A DNA stretch of 64,000 nucleotides from positions 2,132,599-2,196,598 of the forward strand of contig NZ_JADZLQ010000001.1 in the NCBI RefSeq assembly GCF_015905305.1, read 5' to 3'. This DNA comes from Pinirhizobacter soli. Its GTDB lineage: Bacteria; Pseudomonadota; Gammaproteobacteria; Xanthomonadales; Rhodanobacteraceae. A program made the position numbers and the translations under genes. Shown here piece after piece: positions 7,628 to 16,465 of this stretch. Under the pieces are notes generated by a model. It saw only the letters and a list, made by a program, of their open reading frames with translations. It was not told the origin of the DNA and ran no database searches. How positions within the stretch are numbered: position 1 is the first letter of the stretch; every line of letters begins with the position of its first letter.

Positions 7628-8991
7628 GCCGGATGCTGTTCGAGAGCACGCGCCAAACCTCGCCCGCGGCCACCGTCGAGGAAGCCATCGCCGCAGGGCT
7701 GGCACCCGATGGCGGCCTGTATGTGCCGCAGGAGCTTCCTGTCCTGGACATCGTCCGCTTCGATGGCGTGCAGACACTCCCGGACGTCGCCACGCGCCTG
7801 CTGGCGCCGTTCTTCGATGGCAGCACGCTGGCACCTGCACTGGGAGCGATCTGCAGCGAAGCCTTCGACTTCCCGGTGCCGGTGGTCCCGTTCGACGACA
7901 GCACCGACGTGCTGGAGCTGTTCCACGGCCCCACGGCCGCCTTCAAGGACGTCGGCGCACGGTTCCTGGCTGCATGCATGTCGCGTCTGCCGCGCGCGGA
8001 TGGACGGGAACTTACCGTGCTGGTGGCCACCTCCGGCGATACCGGGGCGGCAGTGGCGGCGGCGTTCCACGGCCGCCCGGGCCTGCGCGTGGTGATCCTT
8101 TATCCCGACGGGCGCGTCTCGGCACGGCAGGCACACCAGCTCGGCTGCTTCGGCGGCAACGTGCATGCACTGCGCGTGGCCGGACGATTCGACGACTGCC
8201 AGCGGATGGCCAAGGCGGCGCTCGGCGACGCCTGGCTCAACAGCCAGGTGCCGCTCACCTCCGCCAACAGCATCAGCCTGGGGCGGCTGCTGCCGCAGAT
8301 GACGTACTACGCCCAGGCTTCCCTGACGCACTGGCGAGCCACTGGCATGCGCATCAACCTGGTGATCCCCACCGGCAACCTCGGCAACGCCCTGGCCGCG
8401 CTATGGGCGCGGGCCATGGGCTTGCCGATCGGCGATGTGCGCCTGGCCTGCAACGCCAATCGCACGTTGCCGGACTTCTTCGCAGGCGGTGCTTATCGCC
8501 CGCGTGAAGCGGTCGCCACGCTCGCCAATGCGATGGATGTGGGGGCGCCCAGCAACTTCGAGCGATTGATGTCTCTCTCTCACGGCCGCGTGGAAGAAGC
8601 CCGGTTGGCCGGATTCGCCGAGGCCGTGGATGACACCGAGATCGCCGATGTCATCGGCCGCCATGCAGCGCGTTACCTTTTCTGCCCGCACACCGCCACC
8701 GCCATGAAGATCCGTGAACGCATGGCCCAAGCGGGCGACCGGCGCCGCTGGACGATCGTTGCCACGGCGCATCCGGCCAAGTTCGACACTGTCGTGGAAC
8801 CACTGGCAGCGCGCGTCGTGCCGGTGCCCCACGCGCTGGCGGCGATGCTTGAACGGCCCAGCCATGCTGAGCCCATGGCCGCGGAAGACGCCGCCCTGCG
8901 CGAGTGGTTGCTTCAACCAAGCATGGCCAGCACCGCCTCGGTGCTGCGGACGCGGCCGATCCTTGGGAAGATGGATTCCACTGCAAACTGA
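7624..8991 (+). CDS. thrC: Threonine synthase
   Basis: PLP enzyme converting O-phosphohomoserine to threonine, the last step of the pathway. 455 aa against about 430 in E. coli. The PLP lysine is K108 in HGPTAAFKD, and the phosphate loop is [10 protein letters not shown]. It starts with GTG in a GTGA overlap with thrB. The C-terminus runs about 25 residues past the usual family end (after LREWLLQP) and its last 79 bases overlap the 3' end of the convergent hydrolase gene, suggesting that the ancestral stop codon was lost. Confidence 0.95.
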   Translation: MSRMLFESTRQTSPAATVEEAIAAGLAPDGGLYVPQELPVLDIVRFDGVQTLPDVATRLLAPFFDGSTLAPALGAICSEAFDFPVPVVPFDDSTDVLELFHGPTAAFKDVGARFLAACMSRLPRADGRELTVLVATSGDTGAAVAAAFHGRPGLRVVILYPDGRVSARQAHQLGCFGGNVHALRVAGRFDDCQRMAKAALGDAWLNSQVPLTSANSISLGRLLPQMTYYAQASLTHWRATGMRINLVIPTGNLGNALAALWARAMGLPIGDVRLACNANRTLPDFFAGGAYRPREAVATLANAMDVGAPSNFERLMSLSHGRVEEARLAGFAEAVDDTEIADVIGRHAARYLFCPHTATAMKIRERMAQAGDRRRWTIVATAHPAKFDTVVEPLAARVVPVPHALAAMLERPSHAEPMAAEDAALREWLLQPSMASTASVLRTRPILGKMDSTAN

Positions 8992-9488
8992 TGATGAGTG
9001 GCCTCGTGCGAACTCATCGCGTCTTCCACCAGTACCAGGCCATAACCGTGCTCGAAGGCCGAGCGTGCCGTGGATTCCACGCCGATATTGGTGGAGATGC
9101 CGCCAAGGATGATGTCCTTGATACCGCGGCGGCGCAGTTGCAAATCCAGCTCCGTTCCGTAGAACGCACCCCATTGCCGCTTGGTGATACGGATGTCGTT
9201 CGCCGCGGTTGGCAGCCCCTCAGGATCCGCCCACCAGTTCTCCGGCAGTGCACGCGCGGGGTTGGGCTGATCCACCGGTTGCTTGAGGGCATCGGCGAAG
9301 TCCGGTGCGAAACCCACGCTCACGCGCACCACAAGGATACCGATGTCCCGGCAACGCGATACAAGACGAGCGGCACGGGTCAGCACTTCTTCGCCGGTGT
9401 AAGGTCCCTTTGCAAAAGGGACGATGCCCGCCTGCAGGTCGATCAGGACCAGCGCTGTCGTGCCCGGGTCGAGCTTGTCGTCGGCCAT
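8913..9488 (-). CDS. Isochorismatase-family hydrolase, YecD-like
   Basis: 191-aa alpha/beta protein closely resembling E. coli YecD in layout: LVLIDLQAGI at the N-terminus, LPENWW in the middle, KRQWGAFYGTELDLQLRRRG, GISTNIGVESTAR, and [10 protein letters not shown] near the end. Predicted catalytic Asp is D17 and Lys K103. The position of the nucleophilic Cys in nicotinamidase-type members is glycine (G136 in STNIGVEST), as in true isochorismatases and YecD, so a cysteine-hydrolase mechanism is unlikely. The substrate is unknown. It is divergent from a TetR gene 52 bases away, which is a likely regulator. Its 3' end overlaps thrC by 79 bp. Confidence 0.85.
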   Translation of the reverse strand: MADDKLDPGTTALVLIDLQAGIVPFAKGPYTGEEVLTRAARLVSRCRDIGILVVRVSVGFAPDFADALKQPVDQPNPARALPENWWADPEGLPTAANDIRITKRQWGAFYGTELDLQLRRRGIKDIILGGISTNIGVESTARSAFEHGYGLVLVEDAMSSHEATHHQFAVESIFPRIGRVRSTEAVLAMLG

Positions 9489-9505
9489 GTCGTTACCTCG
9501 ATAGA

Positions 9506-9542
9506 TTTATGAGGATAGTCTCACATGGGAGTTTATGAGGAT
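9506..9542. promoter_or_regulatory. Direct repeat in the TetR/hydrolase intergenic region
   Basis: TTTATGAGGAT occurs at 9506-9516 and again at 9532-9542, 26 bases apart. The second copy contains the TetR-gene start. TGAG-N6-CTCA (9510-9523) lies inside the first. It is a candidate binding site for the adjacent TetR protein, on position only. Confidence 0.3.
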
Positions 9543-10152
9543 GGCCTCGAGTAATTCAAGCCCGGCGATCCGCAAACCGCAGCGCCAGCGTGGCGTGGCG
9601 CGCGTGGAATCGTTGCTGGAGGCGGCTGGCGAGGTTTTCGCCGAGAGGGGCTACGATGCCGCCACGATGACCGAAATCGCCGCACGGGCGGGTGCATCGA
9701 TCGGCTCGCTGTACCAGTTTTTCCCCACCAAGGAGCTAGTGGCCGAAGCGCTGGTCGCGCGCTATGTCTCGGCGCTGCACGCGGATCTCCGGCGCATGGC
9801 GGGCCTGGCCCGTTCGATGGACGACCGCACCCTGGGCGCCAAACTGCTGCGAACCGTCTACGAATTCCGCCGCAAGAATCCCGGTTTCGTCACCCTGGGC
9901 GAGGCCACCAATCTTCCCGATTCCATCGTGCTTGGCCTGCGCAATACCCTGCGTGAACTCATCACCGATATCCTGGTGGCCTTCGCACCGGACATCGCGC
10001 GCGAGAAACTGCGGCCGCAGTCGTTCGTGCTGCTGCAGTTGATGAAATCGTTCGCCGCCTTGAGTGCCGAGCCTGGCATCAAGGGCCGCAAGGATGTGCT
10101 TGCGGCGCTGGAGGACACCTTCGTGCTGGCGCTTGGGCATCTGGACGCTTGA
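9541..10152 (+). CDS. TetR/AcrR-family transcriptional regulator
   Basis: 203-aa repressor-type protein. The N-terminal TetR HTH is clear: RVESLLEAAGEVFAERGYDA, then TMTEIAARAGASIGSLYQFF and PTKELVAEAL. The C-terminal ligand domain is helical and divergent. GGGAG at 9527-9531 is 9 bases from ATG 9541; ATG 9535 (two residues longer) is also possible. Divergent and close to the YecD-like hydrolase, it probably controls that gene and itself. The ligand is unknown. Confidence 0.88.
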   Translation: MASSNSSPAIRKPQRQRGVARVESLLEAAGEVFAERGYDAATMTEIAARAGASIGSLYQFFPTKELVAEALVARYVSALHADLRRMAGLARSMDDRTLGAKLLRTVYEFRRKNPGFVTLGEATNLPDSIVLGLRNTLRELITDILVAFAPDIAREKLRPQSFVLLQLMKSFAALSAEPGIKGRKDVLAALEDTFVLALGHLDA

Positions 10153-10218
10153 CGCTACCGGCGACGTGAATGACCGTGCGGCGGTCGCAGGCCGCATGCC
10201 ATGGGGGCGATGCAGCCG

Positions 10219-10992
10219 TCAACGCTTGCGTGAAGTTTTCTTCGCCGCCTTCTTTGTGGCCGCCGGGGCACGGGCCTTCGGCTCGTTGCGCCACAGCGCC
10301 GCTCCGCCGACGATGCCGGCCTTGTTGTCACCGATGCTGACGTTCTCCGGCAGCCCGTCGGGATCGACATAGTCGGCATTGCCGCCGCCCAGGTAGATGT
10401 GGTCGGGGCTAAGCAGCACGTTTATCGTACGCAGCGCCAGGTGCAGGCGTTTGTTCCATTTCTTCTTGCCCGCATCCTGGTAGGCAACGTTGCCGAGAAG
10501 TTGCTCGTATGTCTTGCCTTTTTTAAGCGGATGGTGGGCCAGTTCCATGTGCGGCATCAGTTCGCCATCGAGGAAGAGGCCGGTGCCCATGCCGGTGCCC
10601 AGGGTGACCACGAACTCCAGGCCTTTGCCCTTGATCAGGCCGAAACCCTGCATGTCGGCATCGTTGATGAGCTTCGCCGGATGGCCGCCCAGCGCCTGGC
10701 TTAAGGCGCGCTCGAGCGGATACCCCACCCAGACTTCGTTGCCCAAGTTTGCCGCCGTCATCACCTTGCCGCGGCAGATCACGCCCGGGAAGCCGATGGA
10801 TATCCGGTCGAAGGGCGGAAGGCCGCTCACCATCTCGGTGACCAGTTTCACCAGCACATCCGGTGGACATGGCTTGGGGGTGGGCACGCGGACGCGCTCG
10901 GCCGCGCTCTTGCCCTTTTCATCCAGTACGTCGGCTTTCAGATGGCTGCCACCGACATCGATGGAGAGGATCCCCGCCTGCTGCTTTTTCAT
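10219..10992 (-). CDS. ppgK: Polyphosphate glucokinase (ROK family)
   Basis: Phosphorylates glucose to glucose-6-phosphate using inorganic polyphosphate (often also ATP). 257 aa from ATG 10992. ROK phosphate motif SIDVGGSHLKAD (10-21), NDADMQGFG, and TLGTGMGTGLFLDGELMPHMELAHHP are typical of PpgK. The C-terminus is a Lys/Arg/Ala tail (KARAPAATKKAAKKTSRKR). The start was placed at MKKQQAG because it overlaps the stop of the GH15 gene by 4 bp (ATGA) and the extra residues of the longer frame are not homologous. Coupling to a glucan hydrolase fits immediate capture of released glucose. Confidence 0.88.
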   Translation of the reverse strand: MKKQQAGILSIDVGGSHLKADVLDEKGKSAAERVRVPTPKPCPPDVLVKLVTEMVSGLPPFDRISIGFPGVICRGKVMTAANLGNEVWVGYPLERALSQALGGHPAKLINDADMQGFGLIKGKGLEFVVTLGTGMGTGLFLDGELMPHMELAHHPLKKGKTYEQLLGNVAYQDAGKKKWNKRLHLALRTINVLLSPDHIYLGGGNADYVDPDGLPENVSIGDNKAGIVGGAALWRNEPKARAPAATKKAAKKTSRKR

Positions 10993-13418
10993 GCCTTGGT
11001 CCTTGCGTGCTTGCCGTTGTCGCCGAAGGTGAGGGAAAAGTCGCGCCCTTCCCAGCGTGCCGCTCCGGGCCACCAGAACGTAAAGCGTAGTGTCGCCGAT
11101 GTCGACGACTTGGCAACGGGCAGGTCGGTGACGTGGGTGCCGAAGCCACTGTGCCGGGAGTCGGTGTCATGGACGGTGGCCCAATCGTCGTCCGACCAAC
11201 GCACGCGCGCAGCCTCGAGCGTCTCGATGCGCAAGTCGCGTCCATGCGCCAGCGGCGCCCTGGGAAGGTCGAAGCGCCACAGGGTGAAGCGCGAGGTGAC
11301 GCCTTGCTCCAGATACCGCTTGGCGGTGAGGGGCGGCATGTCGAACACCACGCCATCGGCAAGGGATCGAAGCAGCTTCAGATGCTCAGAGTGCGCCCAC
11401 ACCAGCGGCATGGCAGAACCTGAAGGGCGGCCGCGCTTGAGCAACAGGGCGGGAATATCCTCGGCATCCCATACCTGCTCGGGCAACAGGCCGCCGCGGT
11501 TGGCCGACAGTTCCATGGACTTGAGCAGCCGGCGCGCCTCGTCCATCCGGCCCGCGGCCAGTTCGAAGTGCGCGCGTTCGCCCGTGAGCAGCGGCCATGG
11601 CCGGCCGATACCGACGCCGTCGAAACCCGATCCGTCGGCGTGCTCGCCGTAGCCATCCTCGTTGTAGCGATACCACGCCGGGCCCTGCGGCAACTCCACC
11701 TTGAGCTTGTGGTCGATCACTTTCACCGTATCGACGATGCGCGGATCGTTCGCGCTGCGCAGGCCGAACCGTACCAGGGCCAGCGCATCGGGGCTGACGA
11801 TCTCGGCGGTGGCATGGAAGGTATGCGCACCATCGCGGTTCTTCACCACGATCTGGCTCGATGCCAGGTCGCCTGCGCTACCCACCGAGCCCATGCGCAC
11901 GTAGTAGCCGGCAGCGCCGGCTTCCCGCGCCAAGGGTGTATCGAGCACGAAGCACCAGTCCTCGATGCCATCGTTCCAGGCGTCGGCGGTCTCGCGCAGG
12001 TAGCGCGCGCACGGTGCATCGCCATGGTGCTCGATCAGTTCCGCGGCGGCCAGCAGTCCGGCGATGGTCACGGCCAGGGTGAAGGGCGAGAAACCGGCAT
12101 CTTCCTCCCAGCGATCCTGGGCGGTCAGCGGCCCGTTGCGCACGATGAACGACGCCGCCCGCCGGATCATCGGGATGTAACGCGCGGTGCCCGGCCCGGC
12201 GGTGATGTTGGCCCGCTGCAGCGCCTCGACCAGCAGGATCGGGAAGGCGCATTCGTCCAGCTGCACCCCACCCCAGTAGGGTTTGCCGTCCAGCCACATG
12301 TTCTGCGGCCAGCGGCCATCGACCTCTTGGGTGGCCTGGAGGAAATTGAGCACGTCCAGGGCGGCATCGCCCAGGCCCGCGGCCAACAGGCCACCGGCGC
12401 TCTCCACCAGGTCACGCGGCCAGACCAGGTGGTAGCCACCCATGTCGTCGTCGCCCTTGGACTGGCCCCAGGGAATGGAGAGGCTCGCAATCATCGCGCC
12501 GCGATAGCCCACCGGCGCATGGGTAAGCAGGACGCCCACGTCGATCCGATACAGATCGTCGCCGCTGGGACGCTTGCCACCTTTCAGGTCGAAGATGGCC
12601 TTCGTCTTCTCGCGCCAGGACGCCACGTAGAGATTTCTTGCGTGCAGGAAACCATCCTGCAGGCTACCGCGCACCCGGAAGGCGGCTTCCTCAGGGGTGG
12701 TGCCGAAGCCGATCGCCACGGTGCAGCCGTCGTCGTCGCTCATGTCCAGCTCGACGATCATCGCCACGTTGCCATCGTCGGCGCGGGTGTAAAGGTTCGG
12801 CAGGTCGCCGGTTTCCTTCAGGTCCCGCCAGCCATCGGACCGGCCGACGAAACCGACGCTGCGCCGGAGCACGGGCGGCTCCGCGCCCAGGGCCAGCGAA
12901 CGGCCGCCACCGCGGGCGAATACCAGGTCCTTGCCCTTGTATTGCCCGGTCCAGGCGGTGTTGTGGTCACCCCCGTTCACCAGGTGCGGGGCCAGCAGCA
13001 TGTAGACGCGGTAGTCCTCGCGCTTGCCTTCGAGGGCCTCGAAGCGGATCTGCTGAAGCAGCACGTCGCGCCGGGGATCGGTGATCACCCGCTTGGTGAT
13101 GCGAAATCGTCCACGGGTGCAGGTATTGACCAGCCGGTAGGCCGGGAGCCCGCTTTCGTAAGATTCCACAGCATGATGGGCGTCACGCTTTTCCTCGGCG
13201 AAAAACCCGTCGGGGCCGGTCACCAGCAGGCCCGCATCGCGCATGCAGGCCATGTCGATGCGCGGGTAGTACACCTCGTTCAGGATGCCGCGGCCCAGTG
13301 TGAACCAGACCCGGCTTTCGGCCGTCAGCGCCGTACCAACACCCGATTTGGCCGATGAAGACCACCTCGCCGCAACCCCGGGATGGCCCGGTGCCGGCCG
13401 ATCTTCGTTATCAGACAT
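10989..13418 (-). CDS. Glycoside hydrolase family 15 (glucoamylase/glucodextranase-like)
   Basis: 809-aa inverting alpha-glucan hydrolase. The N-terminal beta-sandwich (about 1-270) resembles the glucodextranase N domain, followed by the GH15 (alpha/alpha)6 barrel. GYHLVWPRDLVESAG (around 325-340), LDECAFPILL (near 388) and the catalytic-base segment GGLLPEQVWD (near 645) are GH15 hallmarks. A C-terminal stretch of about 100 residues is beta-rich. There is no signal peptide, so it is likely cytoplasmic and acts on maltodextrin, glycogen-derived oligosaccharide or trehalose. I chose MSDNEDRPAPGHPG at 13418; a longer frame to 13568 adds low-complexity residues. It is translationally coupled to ppgK. 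Confidence 0.87.
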   Translation of the reverse strand: MSDNEDRPAPGHPGVAARWSSSAKSGVGTALTAESRVWFTLGRGILNEVYYPRIDMACMRDAGLLVTGPDGFFAEEKRDAHHAVESYESGLPAYRLVNTCTRGRFRITKRVITDPRRDVLLQQIRFEALEGKREDYRVYMLLAPHLVNGGDHNTAWTGQYKGKDLVFARGGGRSLALGAEPPVLRRSVGFVGRSDGWRDLKETGDLPNLYTRADDGNVAMIVELDMSDDDGCTVAIGFGTTPEEAAFRVRGSLQDGFLHARNLYVASWREKTKAIFDLKGGKRPSGDDLYRIDVGVLLTHAPVGYRGAMIASLSIPWGQSKGDDDMGGYHLVWPRDLVESAGGLLAAGLGDAALDVLNFLQATQEVDGRWPQNMWLDGKPYWGGVQLDECAFPILLVEALQRANITAGPGTARYIPMIRRAASFIVRNGPLTAQDRWEEDAGFSPFTLAVTIAGLLAAAELIEHHGDAPCARYLRETADAWNDGIEDWCFVLDTPLAREAGAAGYYVRMGSVGSAGDLASSQIVVKNRDGAHTFHATAEIVSPDALALVRFGLRSANDPRIVDTVKVIDHKLKVELPQGPAWYRYNEDGYGEHADGSGFDGVGIGRPWPLLTGERAHFELAAGRMDEARRLLKSMELSANRGGLLPEQVWDAEDIPALLLKRGRPSGSAMPLVWAHSEHLKLLRSLADGVVFDMPPLTAKRYLEQGVTSRFTLWRFDLPRAPLAHGRDLRIETLEAARVRWSDDDWATVHDTDSRHSGFGTHVTDLPVAKSSTSATLRFTFWWPGAARWEGRDFSLTFGDNGKHARTKA

Positions 13419-13663
13419 GGTGCATTCCGGGCAGGCTGGAATGGCCGACTCTACGCCCGCCCGATGACCGTCGCCACCCCTCGCAGATGGCTCCCAAGCC
13501 GTTGTAAGGATCGCGTTTTTCTGCCGGGTGTCGAACGACCGTTCCATCGCTTGCGAGCATTTGGACATCCAGACGTCCGAGGCGCGGATGATCCATTCCT
13601 AGGAAATATAGTTTCATCGCCAACTGTTGACACGCGTGGCAAACCCCCCTTATGGTCGGTTCC
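13419..13663. other. Gene-free divergent region between GH15 and the leu/ilv leader
   Basis: 245 bases. The right end carries the leu/ilv promoter (13627-13656). In the rest I see no convincing gene, strong hairpin or repeat; the GH15 promoter must be here but its boxes were not resolved. Confidence 0.5.
13627..13656 (+). promoter_or_regulatory. Predicted leu/ilv operon promoter
   Basis: Perfect -35 TTGACA (13627-13632), 18-base spacer and -10 TATGGT (13651-13656, 4 of 6). Predicted transcription starts near 13663, directly at the leader-peptide ATG (13664). Confidence 0.6.
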
Positions 13664-13801
13664 ATGTCGCAGCGCACCAACATCAGCCGCATCGCCGAAT
13701 ACGCCCGCCATCAGGCGGCCGGCGCCACGCTGCGACTTCGCACCACCCTTCTTCTTGCCCTTGTACTCGTACTCCTTATTACCAACGGAGGTGCGGGCTG
13801 A
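13664..13801 (+). CDS. leuL: Branched-chain amino-acid operon leader peptide
   Basis: A 45-codon frame, ATG 13664 to TGA 13799-13801. Residues 29-39 are LLLALVLVLLI, encoded at 13748-13780, giving a run of Leu, Val and Ile codons that senses charging of all three branched-chain tRNAs. It precedes leuA by 117 bases and is followed by a strong terminator/antiterminator. There is no Shine-Dalgarno before the ATG, which lies 8 bases after the -10, so it is probably translated from a leaderless mRNA. Its opening residues (MSQRTNISRIAEYARHQ) show some likeness to the thr leader start. Confidence 0.85.
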   Translation: MSQRTNISRIAEYARHQAAGATLRLRTTLLLALVLVLLITNGGAG

Positions 13802-13861
13802 GGGCATGTGTCCAGGTAACTAAGAAACAAACCTGAAGACTCCTCAAAACCCCGCACCTTC
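13787..13861 (+). promoter_or_regulatory. leu/ilv antiterminator pairing
   Basis: GGAGGTGCGGG (13787-13797), inside the last codons of the leader peptide, can pair with CCCGCACCTTC (13851-13861): 10 Watson-Crick pairs and one G-U. The 3' partner is the 5' arm of the terminator, so the two structures are mutually exclusive. A ribosome stalled on the Leu/Val codons (13748-13780) leaves 13787-13797 free; one that reaches the stop codon covers it. Confidence 0.75.
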
Positions 13862-13881
13862 CAAAGGTAGCGGGGTTTTTT
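13846..13881 (+). terminator. leu/ilv attenuator terminator
   Basis: Intrinsic terminator: AAAACCCCGC plus ACCTT (13846-13860), loop CCA, then AAGGT, a bulged A and GCGGGG (13864-13875), followed by six T (13876-13881). It sits 37 bases before the leuA ATG and ends transcription when branched-chain amino acids are plentiful. Confidence 0.9.
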
Positions 13882-13917
13882 GTTGCCACTCATTCACCGC
13901 CCCAAGCGGAGCAGACC

Positions 13918-15501
13918 ATGAGCCACCCGAACCACACCACGCACGAAAACGACGGCGAGCCGGACGTAGGACGCGTGCGCATCTTCGACACCACCTTGCG
14001 CGACGGCGAACAGGCCCCGGGCTTCTCGATGGACCGGCGCGCCAAGATGCGCATGGCCCACGCCCTGGAGGAACTGGGCGTGGACGTGATGGAAGCGGGC
14101 TTCCCCGCAGCCTCGCCTGACGACTTTGCCGCCGTGGCGGAAGTGGCCAAAGCGATGAAGGCACCCACGGTCTGCGCCCTGGCGCGCTGCCAGCCAGGCG
14201 ACATCGATGCCGCCGGCAAGGCGCTGGCGCAGGCCCGCCGCTCGCGTATCCATGTGTTCCTGTCCACCAGCCCCCTGCATCGCGAGCACAAGCTGGGCAA
14301 GACCAAGGCCGAGGTGGTCGATATCGCCATCGCCGCCATCAAGCGGGCGAAGGACCAGTGCCACGAGGTGGAGTTCTCGGCCGAGGATGCCCTGCGCACC
14401 GAGCATGACTACCTGGTGGAAGTGTTCAACGCCGCGGCCGACGCCGGCGCGATCGTGCTGAACGCACCGGACACCGTGGGCTACACCACCCCGGCCGAGA
14501 TGGCCGAGCTCTTCACCTACCTGCAGGCGAACGTGCGCCGGCCGAAGGGCGTGATCTTCTCCGCCCATTGCCACGACGACCTGGGCCTGGCCGTGGCCAA
14601 CTCGATGGCCGCCATCAGCGCCGGCGCCCGCCAGGTGGAATGCACCATCAACGGCATCGGCGAGCGTGCCGGCAACGCCGCCATGGAGGAAATCGTGATG
14701 GCGCTGCGCACCCGCGCGCCGTATTTCAAGGTCGATACCGGTATCGTCAGCGAGCGCCTGTATCCCACCTCGCGCCTGTTGGCCAACCTCACGCAGCAGC
14801 CGGTGCCACGCAACAAGGCGATCGTCGGCGACAACGCTTTCGCCCATGAGTCGGGCATCCATCAGCACGGCATGCTCAAGCATCGCGGCACCTACGAAAT
14901 CATGCGCCCGGAGGATGTCGGCGCCAGCACCTCGCTGGTGCTCGGCAAGCACTCCGGCCGCCATGCACTGCGCCAGCGGCTGGCCGCGTTGGGCTTCGAA
15001 CTGGACGAAGCAGCCATGGATGACGTGTTCGCCAACTTCAAGAAACTGGCCGACCGCAAGCGCGAAGTGGTGGATGCGGACCTGGTGGCACTGGCCGGCG
15101 GTGCGGATCCTGAGACGCAGGGCCCGTGGCGCATCCAGAACATGCATGCCAGCTCGCACGTGGGCGGCAGCGCCTCGGTCACGGTGCAGCTGCGCCACGA
15201 CGACGGGCGCGAAGCCAGCGAAGCCGCCATCGGCGATGGTCCGGTCGACGCCATGCTGCGCGCCGTGCAGCGCGCCACCGGCCAGCCACTGGAGCTGGTG
15301 GACTTCCAGGTACGCGCCATCAGCCAGGGCGGCGACGCCCAGGGCCACGCCAGCCTTTCAGCCACGCACCTCGGACACGAGTACCGGGGCAACGGCGTAA
15401 GCACCGACATCGTCGAGGCCACCGCGCACGCGGTGCTGGCCATCGTCAACCGCATCGAACGCCAGGCGCCGCAAACGGCTGCCGTGGCCGCGCAACGCTG
15501 A
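13918..15501 (+). CDS. leuA: 2-isopropylmalate synthase
   Basis: Condenses 2-oxoisovalerate with acetyl-CoA, the first committed step to leucine. 527 aa. TIM-barrel signature RIFDTTLRDGEQAPGFSM is at about 21-38, metal-binding HCHDDLGLA near 220, and NAFAHESGIHQHGMLK near 305. The C-terminal ~130 residues form the LeuA allosteric domain that mediates leucine feedback. First structural gene of the operon, directly downstream of the attenuator. The preceding AAGCGGAGCAGACC supplies the ribosome site. Confidence 0.96.
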   Translation: MSHPNHTTHENDGEPDVGRVRIFDTTLRDGEQAPGFSMDRRAKMRMAHALEELGVDVMEAGFPAASPDDFAAVAEVAKAMKAPTVCALARCQPGDIDAAGKALAQARRSRIHVFLSTSPLHREHKLGKTKAEVVDIAIAAIKRAKDQCHEVEFSAEDALRTEHDYLVEVFNAAADAGAIVLNAPDTVGYTTPAEMAELFTYLQANVRRPKGVIFSAHCHDDLGLAVANSMAAISAGARQVECTINGIGERAGNAAMEEIVMALRTRAPYFKVDTGIVSERLYPTSRLLANLTQQPVPRNKAIVGDNAFAHESGIHQHGMLKHRGTYEIMRPEDVGASTSLVLGKHSGRHALRQRLAALGFELDEAAMDDVFANFKKLADRKREVVDADLVALAGGADPETQGPWRIQNMHASSHVGGSASVTVQLRHDDGREASEAAIGDGPVDAMLRAVQRATGQPLELVDFQVRAISQGGDAQGHASLSATHLGHEYRGNGVSTDIVEATAHAVLAIVNRIERQAPQTAAVAAQR

Positions 15502-15517
15502 ACCAGGAGCACGACCC

Positions 15518-16465
15518 ATGCAAGCCCCGTCCCTCATCTGGCACAACGGCAGCATCAAGCCCTTCGCCGAAGCCACGGTCCACGTCGGCGCCCACGCGCT
15601 GCACTACGGCTCGTCCGTGTTCGAAGGCATCCGCGTGTATGCCACGCCGGACGGCCCGCAGTATTTCCGCCTGCGTGACCACACCACGCGGCTGTTCCAG
15701 TCCGCCCGCGTGTACGACCTGGACCACGGCTACGACGCCCAGGCGATCGACCGCGCCTGCCGCGAGGTGATCGCCGCCAACGGACTGCAATCAGCCTACG
15801 TGCGGCCGATCGTCTATCGCAGCGGCTTCACCTTCGCCCTGGCGCCGCCGCTGGATACGGCGGTGGACGTGGCGATCATCGCCCTGCCCTGGGGCGCCTA
15901 CCACGGCAGCGACGCGCTGGAGAAAGGCGTGGACGTGTGTGTTTCCTCGTGGAACCGCGCCGCGCCCAATACCTTCCCCAGCGGCGCCAAGGCCGCGGGC
16001 AATTACCTCAACAGCCAGCTGATCGCCCGCGAGGCCATCAGTGGCGGTTACGCCGAGGGCATCGCCCTGGGCACCGATGGCCTGTTGAGCGAGGGTGCCG
16101 GCGAGAATCTCTTCATCGTGCGCGGCGGCGTGATCCACACCCCGCCGGTGGCCGCCAGTATCCTGTGCGGCATCACCCGTGACAGTGTGCTCACCCTGGC
16201 CCGCGCCCGTGGCTACACCATCGTCGAGCAGCCGCTGCCGCGCGAATTCCTGTACTTCGCCGATGAAGTGTTCATGACCGGCACGGCTGCCGAGGTGACC
16301 GCCGTGCGTTCAGTGGACCGCAAGCGCGTCGGCGACGGCGTGCCTGGCCCGATCACGCGCCAGTTGCAGGACGATTTCTTCGGCCTGTTCGACGGACGCA
16401 CCGAAGACCGATGGGGCTGGCTCACGCCCGTGCACGAAACCGCTGAAGCGAAGGTGGCCGCATGA
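15518..16465 (+). CDS. ilvE: Branched-chain amino-acid aminotransferase
   Basis: PLP fold-IV transaminase that makes valine, leucine and isoleucine from their 2-oxo acids, glutamate being the donor. 315 aa, the usual length. [14 protein letters not shown] near the N-terminus, the PLP lysine in [15 protein letters not shown], and [18 protein letters not shown] are diagnostic. AGGAGCACGACCC precedes the ATG, 16 bases after leuA. Its stop overlaps leuC by 4 bp (ATGA). Confidence 0.95.
   Translation: MQAPSLIWHNGSIKPFAEATVHVGAHALHYGSSVFEGIRVYATPDGPQYFRLRDHTTRLFQSARVYDLDHGYDAQAIDRACREVIAANGLQSAYVRPIVYRSGFTFALAPPLDTAVDVAIIALPWGAYHGSDALEKGVDVCVSSWNRAAPNTFPSGAKAAGNYLNSQLIAREAISGGYAEGIALGTDGLLSEGAGENLFIVRGGVIHTPPVAASILCGITRDSVLTLARARGYTIVEQPLPREFLYFADEVFMTGTAAEVTAVRSVDRKRVGDGVPGPITRQLQDDFFGLFDGRTEDRWGWLTPVHETAEAKVAA

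Noticed and set aside
11568-13358. 596-aa plus-strand open frame opposite GH15
   Set aside because: Antisense to a gene with clear GH15 motifs; no ribosome site and no recognisable domain.
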